Assembly: GCA_003427395.1 (NCBI GenBank)
Contig: BFEA01000011.1
Coordinates: forward strand, 789,734 to 820,270
Length of the DNA stretch: 30,537 nt
Direction: 5' to 3'
Origin: Chara braunii
Lineage: Eukaryota > Streptophyta > Charophyceae > Charales > Characeae
Every line of letters starts with the position of its first letter. Within the stretch, counting starts at the first letter, position 1. The notes under the pieces are model-generated. The model did no database searches and was not told the DNA's origin. It worked only from the letters and a program-made list of their open reading frames with translations. Below are positions 18,891 to 27,589 of this stretch, piece by piece. The translations under genes and the position numbers were made by a program.

Positions 18891-19324
18891 TTCGCATTAA
18901 ACTCCCGTTCAAACGCGAGTTGACGGGAATTAACGGGGTCCGGGATGATTTTTTTCCTGGGCTAAAAATTATCCAAAAAAAAAAAAAACAATGGGGTTGT
19001 AGGTTTTGTTGAGGACTACAACCCTGTATTTTTATTTTTATTTTTTTATGCTTAAATCTATTTTTAAAAAATCAAAAACATAAACACAATGAAAAAACAA
19101 AAACTAAAATGAAATGAGTGTTTTTGTTTTGGGTTTCACACAGATTTTTTAAGGGCTAAAACGAAAACAAAAAAAAACAAAAAAAAATATAGGGTTGTAG
19201 ATCTTTCAAAGATGTACAACAATTTATTTTTTATTTTATTTTTTTGGAACTTCGTGTATTTAAAAAAAAATCGAAACCATAAAAAGCAAATTAAAAAAAG
19301 GAAAGAAAGACACACACACACACA

Positions 19325-19800
19325 CAAAATTGGGCCTGTAGCAGGTTGCATGAGTCTGGCGTCAGTTGGTTGAGGGAACCCAGGTCCTGGGCCGCCTGTG
19401 TGAATGTATGGAAAGCAGGCCCTGGGCTGGATACGGGTACTGGGCCAAACACAGGCCAAAGGTAGTTGGGGGTATGCAACCACCTCAGGCCCAAGGCCTG
19501 TTCTCGTTCATGCTGTGCCTCAGGCTACCGGGGCCTACTGGAAGTTTCCTGGGACTGAACACAGGCAGGCCACTTCGATATAGCAAAGGGCCTGCCTCCA
19601 AATTGGGCATTCGGGTGCTGGCTGCATGCTACGTAAGCGCTGCCGCGCTGTAGCTCGTGCCACTCACGCGCTCACGGGCGAGCAGGAAGGAGCAGGCAGC
19701 CATAGCCAAGCTGCGCTGCTGTAAGTTGGGTGTGGCGCAGGGTGGTCCTTGGGTGCAAGTGGAATCTGTGTGTTGGGGAACGAGGTTGTGAGTAAGGCGA
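19325..19800 (+). repeat. LTR fragment of the A2/B/C family (plus strand)
   Basis: Clear similarity to the A2 LTR at about 10600-11060: the shared blocks gcaggccctgggctggatac, gggcctgcctcc, ttcgggtgctggctgcatgc, gcaggaaggagcaggcagcc and ggggaacgaggttgtgag occur in the same order. There is no adjoining internal retroelement sequence, so it is a solo or captured LTR piece. It lies inside the insertion at 18826-20109 and in the opposite orientation to B. Confidence 0.85.
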
Positions 19801-19917
19801 GACACACTCTCACGCGCAGGCACAGACACACTTACGCTTACACACACACACACACTTACAAACACACATACACACACAGTTACAAACACACACATACACA
19901 AACACACCCCCGTTCTG
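19801..19917. repeat. CA-rich microsatellite
   Basis: Mixed cacaca with tta and cgc interruptions run up to the assembly gap. The gap probably reflects this low-complexity DNA. Confidence 0.85.
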
Positions 19918-20092
19918 NNNNNNNNNNNNNNNNNNNNNNNNNNNNNNNNNNNNNNNNNNNNNNNNNNNNNNNNNNNNNNNNNNNNNNNNNNNNNNNNNNN
20001 NNNNNNNNNNNNNNNNNNNNNNNNNNNNNNNNNNNNNNNNNNNNNNNNNNNNNNNNNNNNNNNNNNNNNNNNNNNNNNNNNNNNNNNNNNNN
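19918..20092. other. Assembly gap (175 N)
   Basis: A run of undetermined bases. Its true length may differ from 175. It lies inside the 18826-20109 insertion, so the structure of that insertion is incomplete. Confidence 0.98.
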
Positions 20093-20109
20093 CGTTAAAA
20101 AGATACACA

Positions 20110-20118
20110 GGCAATCAG
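20110..20118. repeat. Right copy of 9-bp target-site duplication
   Basis: ggcaatcag, identical to 18817-18825. It is followed by tctagcgtactt, which continues the integrase coding sequence of element B. Confidence 0.75.
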
Positions 20119-20600
20119 TCTAGCGTACTTACTAAACCTATAAACTTTGACGAATCTTGTCACTCTTCCTCGTCACGAGGGTATCCATGAAATCCATGGA
20201 AACATTGTCCCGGACCAGCAGGAATGGGCAAGGGCTCGAGTAACCCAAGCGGAGCTCGAGTTCGCGGCTTGTCCCGCTGACAGACTTGACAAGTCTGTAC
20301 GTACTGCTTGGCTTCGTCTAGCATACCAGGCCACCAGAGTCGTTGTGCCAGATTAGCACTAGTCTTTTTATAGCCAATATGTCCAGTTGCATCATGACAC
20401 TCTCCTAAGACCAAACTACGCAAAATCTCACTACATGGAACGGCGAATCTCTTGAATCCCGCCTTTTCAAGAAAGAGTAAACCATCCACCATCACAAACT
20501 CATCAGATGTGGCCTTGTCTTGGGCCTCAAGTTTGCGTCTGATGTCCATTGTGACAGGGTCTTCCTTGTACGCTTCCGCCATTGACTGAGTTACGTCGGC
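20119..20600 (-). pseudogene. Integrase zinc-binding domain and linker of element B
   Basis: A minus-strand frame (20582 to 20160) reads AEAYKEDPVTMDIRRKLEAQ, then FVMVDGLLFLEKAGFKR and the H2C2 zinc domain: His, four residues, His (CHDATGHIGY), then CQVC before QRDKPR. The frame shifts within the GPGESVSMDF-type segment at about 20195, which destroys the frame around the first catalytic Asp. The remaining core lies beyond the insertion at 18816 and below. Confidence 0.88.
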
Positions 20601-21235
20601 AGATAAGCCAAATTCAGTAATTAGCGCACCTAACTAGTCTGCCATACGTGATAGCGCATCAGCAACCTTGTTGTACTCTCCCTTCACATAATCCAGTTTG
20701 AAGTCATACTGATCTATGACCTCAATCCAGCGTTTGAGTGTGTCAAAGAGGAAAGGTTGTGTCCTAATTCACTTGTGTCTGATGGTGAATTCTCAAGTAG
20801 AAGAACCTTCCCAACAGATAGTCTCCAATGGAATTAGTGCTTTTGTAGAGGGTGTAGAGTTCCCCTTCGTAGGTGGACTTCGCCAACTTCTTTGATGGCA
20901 TTTTCTTACTCATGTACTCGATTGGCCTCAACTTCTTCCCTTCCTTATGAGCCAGCACTGCGCCAATGCCATATTGGCTTGCGTCAGTGGTCACAACAAA
21001 TGGCCTCTCCAGATCGGGAACCATGAGAACCTCATGGTGCATGAGAGCATGCTTCAAACGGTTGAAAGCTGCCTCCCACTCGTCGATCTATTCCCATTGT
21101 GTGTCAAGGCGAGTTACATCAGCCACACTGCTATAATTCTTCACAAAATTGCGACAGTAGTCTGACATCCCTAAGAAAGATCTGACCTCAATTACAGACC
21201 GAGGTCGTGACCAGTCACAAATGCTGCCGTCTTTA
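20601..21235 (-). pseudogene. RNase H and RT connection fragment of element B
   Basis: Minus strand: KHALMHHEVLMVPDLERPFVV followed by TTDASQYGIGAVLAHKEGKK (first catalytic Asp present), IEYMSKKMPSKKLAKSTYEGE and DYLLGRFFYLR, then decay with a stop near 20630. To the right of 21057, traces of the RT thumb (a WEW-type stretch and SFLGMSDYCR) continue to about 21235. Homology to element C (24380-24415) ends there and the palindrome-repeat insert begins. Confidence 0.85.
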
Positions 21236-21716
21236 CCCAAAAATAACGCCCGGGCGTTGTTTATAATGCTCGGGCGTTTTATTCAACAAATTGGTGGAAA
21301 CTTCGGTGGGGGCCCAAAATTCCAAAAAACAAAAACTTTTAAAAATTATGTAAAACAAATATGTTAACCAGAATTGCGATGCGACCATCTTTTGGTTGAG
21401 GGCTAATACAAAATTCATTATGAACTTGGGGAAAAAAAAAAAAAAAAAAAAAAAATCAAACCAAAATATGCCCCTTGGAAGTCAAAACCTCTTTCAACCC
21501 CGTTCGAAACCCATATATACCCCCCTCCCCACACTTTCAAACCCATGTATACTACCTCTATAAGGCACTTTGCCTATGAAACATTCAAATATAACGCTCG
21601 GGCATTCTATTCGAATATAATGCCTAGGTGTTATATTCGAAGGGGCATTATTTGAGAAAAAAAGAGTACAAACAAAAAATTGATCTTTTTGGGGTAAGTT
21701 GAATATAACGCCCGGG
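21236..21716. mobile_element. Short insert built of AACGCCCGGGCGTT-type palindromes
   Basis: The perfect 14-bp palindrome aacgcccgggcgtt lies at the left end (about 21243-21256). Degenerate copies follow at about 21269-21282, 21592-21606 and 21622-21636, the latter two inside tcgaatat contexts, and the right end reads aatataacgcccgggc. Both ends therefore carry the same motif as terminal inverted repeats. The interior is AT-rich with a 27-A run (about 21430-21456) and no coding frame. It resembles a non-autonomous DNA transposon or foldback element, but it sits at the broken junction between B and C, so target duplications cannot be checked. Confidence 0.5.
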
Positions 21717-22270
21717 CTGCACCCACGCCCGCACGAGCTCTGGCCTTGGCTGCTCTCCTTCTTATATGGAAGTGGCAGCGCCTGCGTTGCTGTGTGTGGC
21801 CTGGCTGGAAGCTTCCGGTAGCTTCTTGTTGGGCCCTAGTTCCTGCGCCCAGGCCCGAGACTACAGTTGAGGGCCTAGGCCCTTTACAGTTGGGCATGGC
21901 CCGAGTCTCCAGACTTGGGCAGCTTGCTGCATTTACACAGGCCCCCGGGGTAGGTACGTCGATAGTACTGCTTTTGCATAGGCCTGTGGCCACTTCATGA
22001 TGTATTGTCCCTGCTTTGTATATGTGCCCAGGCGCAACTGCCAAGGCCTGGGCCAACTGTACAAAGAAGCTTAGGGAGGCTCGCGTGTCCACTCAACCAA
22101 CTGGCGTGCTGCAAGAGTGTGAATACCCACATATGAAAAAATATCGAATTTCGGCCTCTGATGAATATTTAGGCCCGCCTTCACATAGGGCGGGCACTCT
22201 GCTTGCTAGGTGCCTCTGCCCAAAACATGTGTCTGTCTGATAGGGGCCCCATGAGGACTCGTTCCTCGCA
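21717..22270 (-). repeat. 3' LTR of element C (truncated)
   Basis: On the minus strand it starts TGCGAGGAACG at 22270 after the polypurine tract. It matches the 5' LTR at 29410-29945 block by block (ttagggaggctcgc, aaccaactggcgtgctgcaa, cccgccttcac, taggggccccat). The distal half that the 5' LTR has (28813-29400) is missing, cut at the palindrome-repeat insert. Confidence 0.85.
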
Positions 22271-22285
22271 TTCCATCCCCCTTAG
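22271..22285 (-). other. Polypurine tract of element C
   Basis: Minus strand ctaagggggatggaa, adjacent to the LTR start at 22270 and identical in pattern to that of element B. Confidence 0.85.
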
Positions 22286-22308
22286 CTTCGAAAGTCCACT
22301 GTGATGCT

Positions 22309-22683
22309 TCATGCTGGTGCCTTCTGCTTCAATTTCCTCTCATACTCGGCCACGATCTCAGGAGCTGTCTTGACCAGTTCCTCTCTTGTAAACCGTCGAT
22401 CTTCCTTAGGGTCCGTATGATGCATGAACAATATTTTGTATTCTCTCACCGGTTTAGGCGGCCTACCCCTGCCAGCTGGCTTGGGAACAGGCATGTCTCT
22501 CTGCTCCAAGATATCGTCGACGTCCACGTGGCCATTCATGGTTTGGGGCAGCATAGATCTCCGTGATAGGAATTGTCCTGTCTCAACGAGAGGTGTGAGC
22601 TTTGAGGCGCGAAACACAGGGTTACTGCGTAGGTGACCAGGGATAGGAATCACGTATGAGGGACCATCCAAATCATTACCCAC
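22309..22683 (-). pseudogene. Integrase tail and chromodomain of element C
   Basis: The frame reads DGPSYVIPIPGHLRSNPVFRASKL, then VDVDDILEQRDMPVPKPAGR, the basic linker and KEDRRFTREELVKTAPEIVAEY. The Trp expected in the chromodomain motif DRWF is replaced by Arg (DRRF), which should weaken or abolish the aromatic binding pocket. A frame break near 22680 (YF then LCG) separates it from the integrase. Confidence 0.87.
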
Positions 22684-23580
22684 AAAGGAAATACCGAGGC
22701 ATTAATTTTCTAGAGATGCCAAACTCCTGTCCCAACTCACTAGCCTTTACCCAGACACGTTCCCCTACCCAAAATGTACACTGTAGACGATGCTTGTTCT
22801 CAGAAGCAATCATGGGTTCCTGAGATTTGTTGATGTGTTCGACAGTCTGCTGCAACAATTTCTCATACTGTACACCAAATTCAATGGTTCTAGGAGTTGC
22901 AGCAGATCGGTTTTCAGGCAAGAGGAAGTCTAGAGCAAATCTAGGCTTCCATCCCAGACGCAGGTGATTAGGACTGATGTCGGTGGTGCTGTGCACAACA
23001 TTGTTGTACAGGCTGGCGATGACAGGAATTTTCTCATCCCTGTCATCTTGGTTGGGCTTGATGTACTGCCTCAGCAAATGCTACACCACTCGGTTCATCT
23101 GTTCAGCCTGGCCATCTGGTTCCTAAAAGTCATCTATAGCTGGCTGCCCATCTATTCAGCAGCCTTCTTCCATATCTCGCTGGTAAACTGGACGTCTCTA
23201 TCACTAATGATGGTCTTTGGTAGTCCAAAGCCACGTACCCAGTTGTCCATCAACAACTTGATGACGTGCTCAGTCCAAGCAGTCTCTGGCATGGCGATGA
23301 GTCTAGCGTACTTAGTGAACCTATCAACTATGATGAAGATATGCCTTTTGTCGTTCTTGCAGGTCACGAGAGTATCCATGAAATCCATGGAAACACTCTC
23401 TCCCGGACCAGCAGGAATGGGTAGGGGCTTCAATAACCCAAACAGGGCTTGAGTTCGCGGCTTGTCCCGCTGACAGACTTGGCAAGTCTGCACGTAAGTC
23501 TTCGCATCGTCAAGCACGTTAGGCCATCAAAAGCGCTGTAGAAATTAGCAAAAGTCTTCTTGTAGCCGAAATGACCTGTC
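22676..23580 (-). pseudogene. Integrase core of element C
   Basis: The frame at 23517-23152 carries the CQVC zinc ligands, the first Asp (SMDFMDTL), RHIFIIVDRFTKYARL and the second Asp (IISDRDVQF), then meets a stop after KKAAE. The segment to 23077 has lost part of the HPEANG block (only DGQAEQMNR remains readable) and carries further stops. From 23077 to 22676 the C-terminal half is open: YIKPNQDDRDEK, LYNNVVHSTTDISPN, GERVWVKASELGQEFGISRK. The zinc-domain His region near 23540-23600 is also frameshifted. Confidence 0.87.
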
Positions 23581-23583
23581 ACG

Positions 23584-24415
23584 TCATGCATGGCACTCAC
23601 CTAAAAATAAACTGTGCAAAATTTCTCTAGATGGAACCACTAACCTTTTAAATCCTGCCTTCTCAAGAAAGAGCAACCCATAAACCATCACAAACTTGTC
23701 AGATGTGGCCTTGTCTTGGGCCTCGAGTTTGCGAATGATGTCCATCGTGACAGGGTCTTCCTTGTAGGCCTCCATCTAGGATCGAGTGACATTGTCAGAT
23801 AAGCCAAACTCAGTAATATGTGCACCCAGGTAGTCTGCCCTACGGACAATGCATCCGCAACCTTGTTATACTCTCCTTTCACGTAGTCTAGCTTGAAGTC
23901 ATACTGGTCTATGACTTCAATCCAGCGTTTGAGTGCGTCAAAGAGAAAAGGTTGTCTTGATCCACTTGAGTGTCTGATGGTCGTTTCTCAAATAGAAGAA
24001 TTGTCCCAACAGATAGTGCCTTCAGTGGACAAGTGCCTGATAGAGGGCGTAGAGTTCCCTTTCATAGGTGGACTTCGCCAATTTCTTAGATTGCATCTTC
24101 TTGCTCATGTGCTCAATCAGCCTTTAACTTTTTCCCTTCCTGTTGAGCCAAGACTGCGCCTATACCGTACTGGCTTGCGGCAGTGGTCACTACGAAAGGC
24201 CTTTGAGGATCGGGAACCATGAGAACCTCATGATGTGTGAGGGCATGCTTCAATCTCTTGAAAGCAGCCTCATATGCGTTTGTCCATTCCCATGGAGTGT
24301 CAAGGCGTGTTAGATCAGTCGTTTTGTACAAAAAAATGCGATTATAACCACACATCCCCAAGAAAGATCTGCCCTTAGTCACAGACTGAGGTCGTGGTCA
24401 GTCCCTAATGCTAGC
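23584..24415 (-). pseudogene. RNase H of element C with altered active site
   Basis: Minus strand: the frame at 24382-24113 reads SFLGMCGYNRIF, then WEWTNAYEAAFKRLKHALTHHEVLMVPDPQRPFVV, followed by TTAASQYGIG. The position that is Asp in A1 and B (TTDAS) is Ala here (codon 24179-24181), and this Asp is one of the metal-binding residues of RNase H. Further left, YLLGQFF-like and GEYNKVADALS segments are present in broken frames. The linker EAYKEDPVTMDIIRKLEAQ (to 23584) leads to the integrase. Confidence 0.85.
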
Positions 24416-25117
24416 CACCTTCGCATATTCAAGCCTAGTACCCTCTGCATATACTTAATGACCCAAGTACAAGATTTTAGTGCGACCAAATTCACATTTC
24501 TCTAAATTGATCTTATACATGTGCTGCCGCAGGAGAGAGAGAACTTTGTCTAGATGCTGGGCATAGATGCTGGGCATGCTCCTCGACAGTTCTACTGAAG
24601 ATAAGAATGTCGTCGAGGTACATGACGATAAACTTATCCTAGTCATGGAAGATCCTATTCATGGCGTGCTGAAATGTACCCGACGCGTTGCAAAGGCCGA
24701 AGGGCATCACCACAAACTCGTACAGACCGTACCTGGTCTGAAATACGGCTTCGTGCTGATCTTCCGGTCTAATGGCAATCTGATGGTAGCCGGATTTCAA
24801 GTCTTTCGTTGTGAAGTACTTACATCCTTGCACCCTATCCAAAAGGTTGTCAATGTGTGGTAGGGGCTCTGCGTTCTTAACTGTGATGGCATTGAGGCCC
24901 CTATAATCATTGCACATCCTGAGTGATCCCCCCATCTTCGGAACAAACAGAACTGGTGAGCCGAAGGGTGAGATGCTAGGCCGTATCCAACCCTTTTATG
25001 TGAGCTCTTTCAATTGTCGACGGAGCTCGTCCAACTCGGCCGGAGCCATCCTATAGATTCTCCCTTTGGGTATCTTGCTCCCAAGGATGATCTCTATGGC
25101 ATGGACAACCTCCCTGT
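24416..25117 (-). pseudogene. Reverse transcriptase of element C
   Basis: Minus strand blocks in order: a fingers segment with PAELDELRRQL, a TAA at 24996-24998, [77 protein letters not shown], then a TAG (24639-24641) only seven codons before the catalytic YLDD (24609-24620), which is itself intact. A 13-bp direct duplication, agatgctgggcat (24552-24564 and 24565-24577), then shifts the frame; INLEKCEFGRTKILYLGH follows in the new phase. The A1 copy lacks YxDD, whereas this one keeps it but cannot read into it. Confidence 0.9.
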
Positions 25118-25706
25118 CTACAACACCTGTGGGCTCCTTGAACAAATCAGGGTACTTAGAGACGACACTCTATACTTAGCTAGTCTAACGGTCCTCCCAT
25201 TAGGTAACTCGTGCTTCAACACTTTCCTGTCCCAGTCAAACTGGGGCTTGGCAACCTCAAGGTAGTACATGCCTAACAACATGTCAAACGGCAGGTCGTC
25301 ACTAACCAGGAACAAAATTCTATGATTAAGTTCTTCTCCTGGATAGGAAAAAGTGCAGACCACGTTCTTAACGTAGTCCTCTACCATCATGCGCTCTTTG
25401 TTGGCCAGAGTAGATGCTACCGGCCTACTCTGACTCTGCACCTGGTCCTTTAGGCGCAGTCTCTCAACACGGTCGTGTGGAGCTGATGTCTACAAAGGCC
25501 CCGCATTTGCGGTCCTCTACACCAACTTCCACAACAAAATGCTCCCCTCTAGGACTTCGTCTTAGTGCCACCCAGGACTCACGAGGGTCCCTTGCCGACC
25601 AATCACTTTGTAGGTCCTCTAAGGCCTCAGACACATCCAACGAGCAGAGAATCGTTGGGTCAAGATGCGTCTGCGGGGTGACTATGGAGTCAATAGCTTT
25701 GGCCAA
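25118..25706 (-). pseudogene. Aspartic protease region of element C
   Basis: Minus-strand frames read RRSPRGEHFVVEVGVEDRKCGAFVD up to the active-site strand, then lose the frame. Where a D-T/S-G triplet is expected the frame reads DIS (Asp codon 25488-25490). After the break, VSDDLPFDMLLGMYYL gives the second conserved half of the retropepsin fold (25240-25310 region). The order and spacing fit a Ty3/gypsy protease; the lesion lies at or next to the catalytic motif. Confidence 0.75.
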
Positions 25707-25773
25707 CTCTTGACCGGGGAGGTTAAATCACCCGCTTCAACGAGAGTATGAGCAGCTATAACTTCTACTGGCC

Positions 25774-27108
25774 TTAGGTGTTTCCCGAGCTGAAACACGA
25801 CGAGGCCCCACTTTGGTAAGAAGGAATCCCACCCATAGGTGGAATCTTCTGCGGGACCTTAGCGTCCTTGCACTTAAATTGTTGATGGCTATACTCGCCA
25901 CAGTTAATGCAAGCAACCTGCTGGTAACGATCCCGCCACACATCTTGATCCAAACCTGCTTGAACCCCTGCCGCTATCTTGTGCGTGTTCGGGGTTTGCC
26001 CCTGACTCCTTTGTTGTCCGCCCTTGCCGCGAGCAACTGCCTTACCCTTCACTACTGCAGCGAGGTTGCTACCCTCAACATCATCCTCACCGTCTATCTC
26101 TGATCCGCCCACAAGATCAGTCACATCATTGATCTCAGTTTGATTCCCATCGGAATCAACCATCATCAATCAACTACCCTTCTTTTTCGACTCTTGTGGA
26201 CTCTTTTTCTTTCTTCCATCTGTAGAGGGGGCTTGAGAACCTCTTAGCATAGTCTCCAAATCTAAGACTTTCTTGTTAAAGGTATCAAAGGTGTGATACT
26301 CTAGTCGAGCCTCACTGGCTAACATGTTCTTGATGTCTGTGGAAAGACATCCTAAGAAAATGGTCAACAAGACCTGTGGATTGTACTCAACCCCTGGGAT
26401 GACAATCAATCGCTCTACAACTGAGGTGAGCTCGCAGACAGACTTGCAGTTTCTAGTATCAAACTTCAACAACCCATCAGTGGCAATCTGTGCCTGCTGT
26501 GGATTGTGCCACCGGGCTTCTACCAAGTCCATAAAGCTCTTTAAGGTGTGGGTCTGAGCCCAATCACCCATGTTCCTGCCGAACCCCTTTGAGGCAACCA
26601 ATCCGTTCAACCAGCGAGCTGTTGATCCCTCCAAATAGGATGCAGCAGTTATCACTTCCTCCTCCACCAATGTCCTCTTCGCCCTCACCCACACTGGCAC
26701 TGTTCTCAACCAAGTGTCGAGAGTCTCATCCTTCTTATCTCCTGAGAAGGGTGGGGGTGGTCTCAGTGGAGTCTTGGGGTACCGAGGCAATTGCTGTCCC
26801 ACTGACGGGGCAGGTAGTGGTTGTTGTGTAGCTCCAGCCTCTGGACCAGAAGATGAAGAAGCTGCAGTTTGTGCTGCTGCTGCTGATGTACCGCTTGGTG
26901 TGGTACCAAACAGAGGTGGATATGGGTCTGTCATCGCTGAGAATGGCAGCGATGGCAAAGCTGCTGGCCTGACTCCTGGCCCGTGCATGGCATTTGGGAT
27001 CTGGTCCAAGGTGTCCCGGACAAGCGTCCAGTTTTCTGTCCATGTACACATGCATGGACAAGATGCTCGCCTTAAGAATCCTTGCGGTGTCGTCAAGTGC
27101 CGAGTCAT
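25774..27108 (-). pseudogene. gag: Gag of element C
   Basis: One minus-strand frame, split by a single TGA at 26170-26172. The upstream part (27108-26170) has an Ala/Ser/Pro-rich segment, then a retrotransposon gag domain (PPPPFSGDKKDETLDTWLR, TAASYLEGSTARWLNGL, FMDLVEARWHNPQQAQIATDG, VLLTIFLGCLSTDIKN). The downstream part holds an acidic linker and one CX2CX4HX4C zinc knuckle (CINCGEYSHQQFKC, about 25880-25925). Gag forms the particle and the knuckle binds RNA. Upstream of about 27050 the N-terminal part lies in a different frame (see next entry). Confidence 0.88.
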
Positions 27109-27589
27109 CTAACCCCTCTAATGCAGCTTTGCTTGCCTCTCTACTCTCAAGTCTAATACTATTTCTAGGATCATTTTCCTTGTCGGTAGCCTTCTCCTCC
27201 TCTAGCCTTCAGCGGATCCTTTCTACTTGTTGGAGCTCCATCTGCTCCTCGGTGCGTGGAGTCGGAGAGCTGAACTACGAGCCCCCCCTCTGACTAGTGC
27301 CAACTCCTGACGTACTGGAGATGACTTGCGAGCTGGTCTACTGGCCAGTTGGGGTTGCTGCAAATGTTGCCGAAGAGGTAGTCATTGCTACAGTGCTAGC
27401 TTCTGCTGCCGCTAACGTCCGCTCTACGGCTGTAGCTGCTTCCCTGGCAATCTCAAGATTAATGGCCCTTGCTTCAACCCTTAGCCTTCTCTCCTCTCCG
27501 GGTAGTAGGACTTGGAACACTACAGGTACTCACACCTTAGTCTGCCTTCGGTCGTCAGCTGATCCTTCACCACCCTCGGATCTGCTCAT
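27040..27589 (-). pseudogene. gag: Gag N-terminal region of element C, with stops and a frameshift
   Basis: The probable original start is the ATG at 27589 (MSRSEGGEGSADDRRQTK), conserved in position in fragment D (ATG at 30047). In the same frame come VFQVLLPGEERRLRVEAR and an Ala-rich helix (AREAATAVERTLAAAEAST), then EEQMELQQVERIR and ASKAALEGLDDSALDDTARIL. This is the charged coiled-coil N terminus typical of the family. Stops interrupt at about 27530, 27336 and 27210, and a frameshift near 27050 separates it from the main gag frame. Confidence 0.75.

Larger units (their letters stand above)
18826..20109. mobile_element. Insertion of about 1.28 kb in element B with imperfect terminal inverted repeats
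   Basis: The insert is flanked by the 9-bp duplication ggcaatcag. Its left end, after ctaa, reads ctgtgtgtcc and then ttaacg; its right end, reverse-complemented, reads ctgtgtatc and then ttaacg, giving short imperfect terminal inverted repeats. The left subterminal 100 bp is full of inverted words based on aacgcg. AT-rich DNA with two gggttgtag/ctacaac pairs follows, then an LTR-like piece (19325-19800), a CA-rich tract and the N gap. An 8-9 bp duplication with such ends would fit a non-autonomous hAT or Mutator-like DNA transposon that picked up LTR sequence. No transposase is visible. Confidence 0.6.
16920..21235 (-). mobile_element. Ty3/gypsy element B (3' half, minus strand, twice interrupted)
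   Basis: Reading leftward from 21235: RT connection region, RNase H, integrase zinc domain, integrase core, chromodomain, polypurine tract and LTR. The element stops abruptly at about 21235 within RT; gag, protease and most of RT are absent. Two foreign insertions split it (17841-18104 and 18826-20109). It shares its family with A2, C and D. Confidence 0.85.

Noticed and set aside
21233-21418. 61-residue minus-strand frame in the palindrome insert
   Set aside because: AT-rich chance frame with no similarity to transposase motifs.
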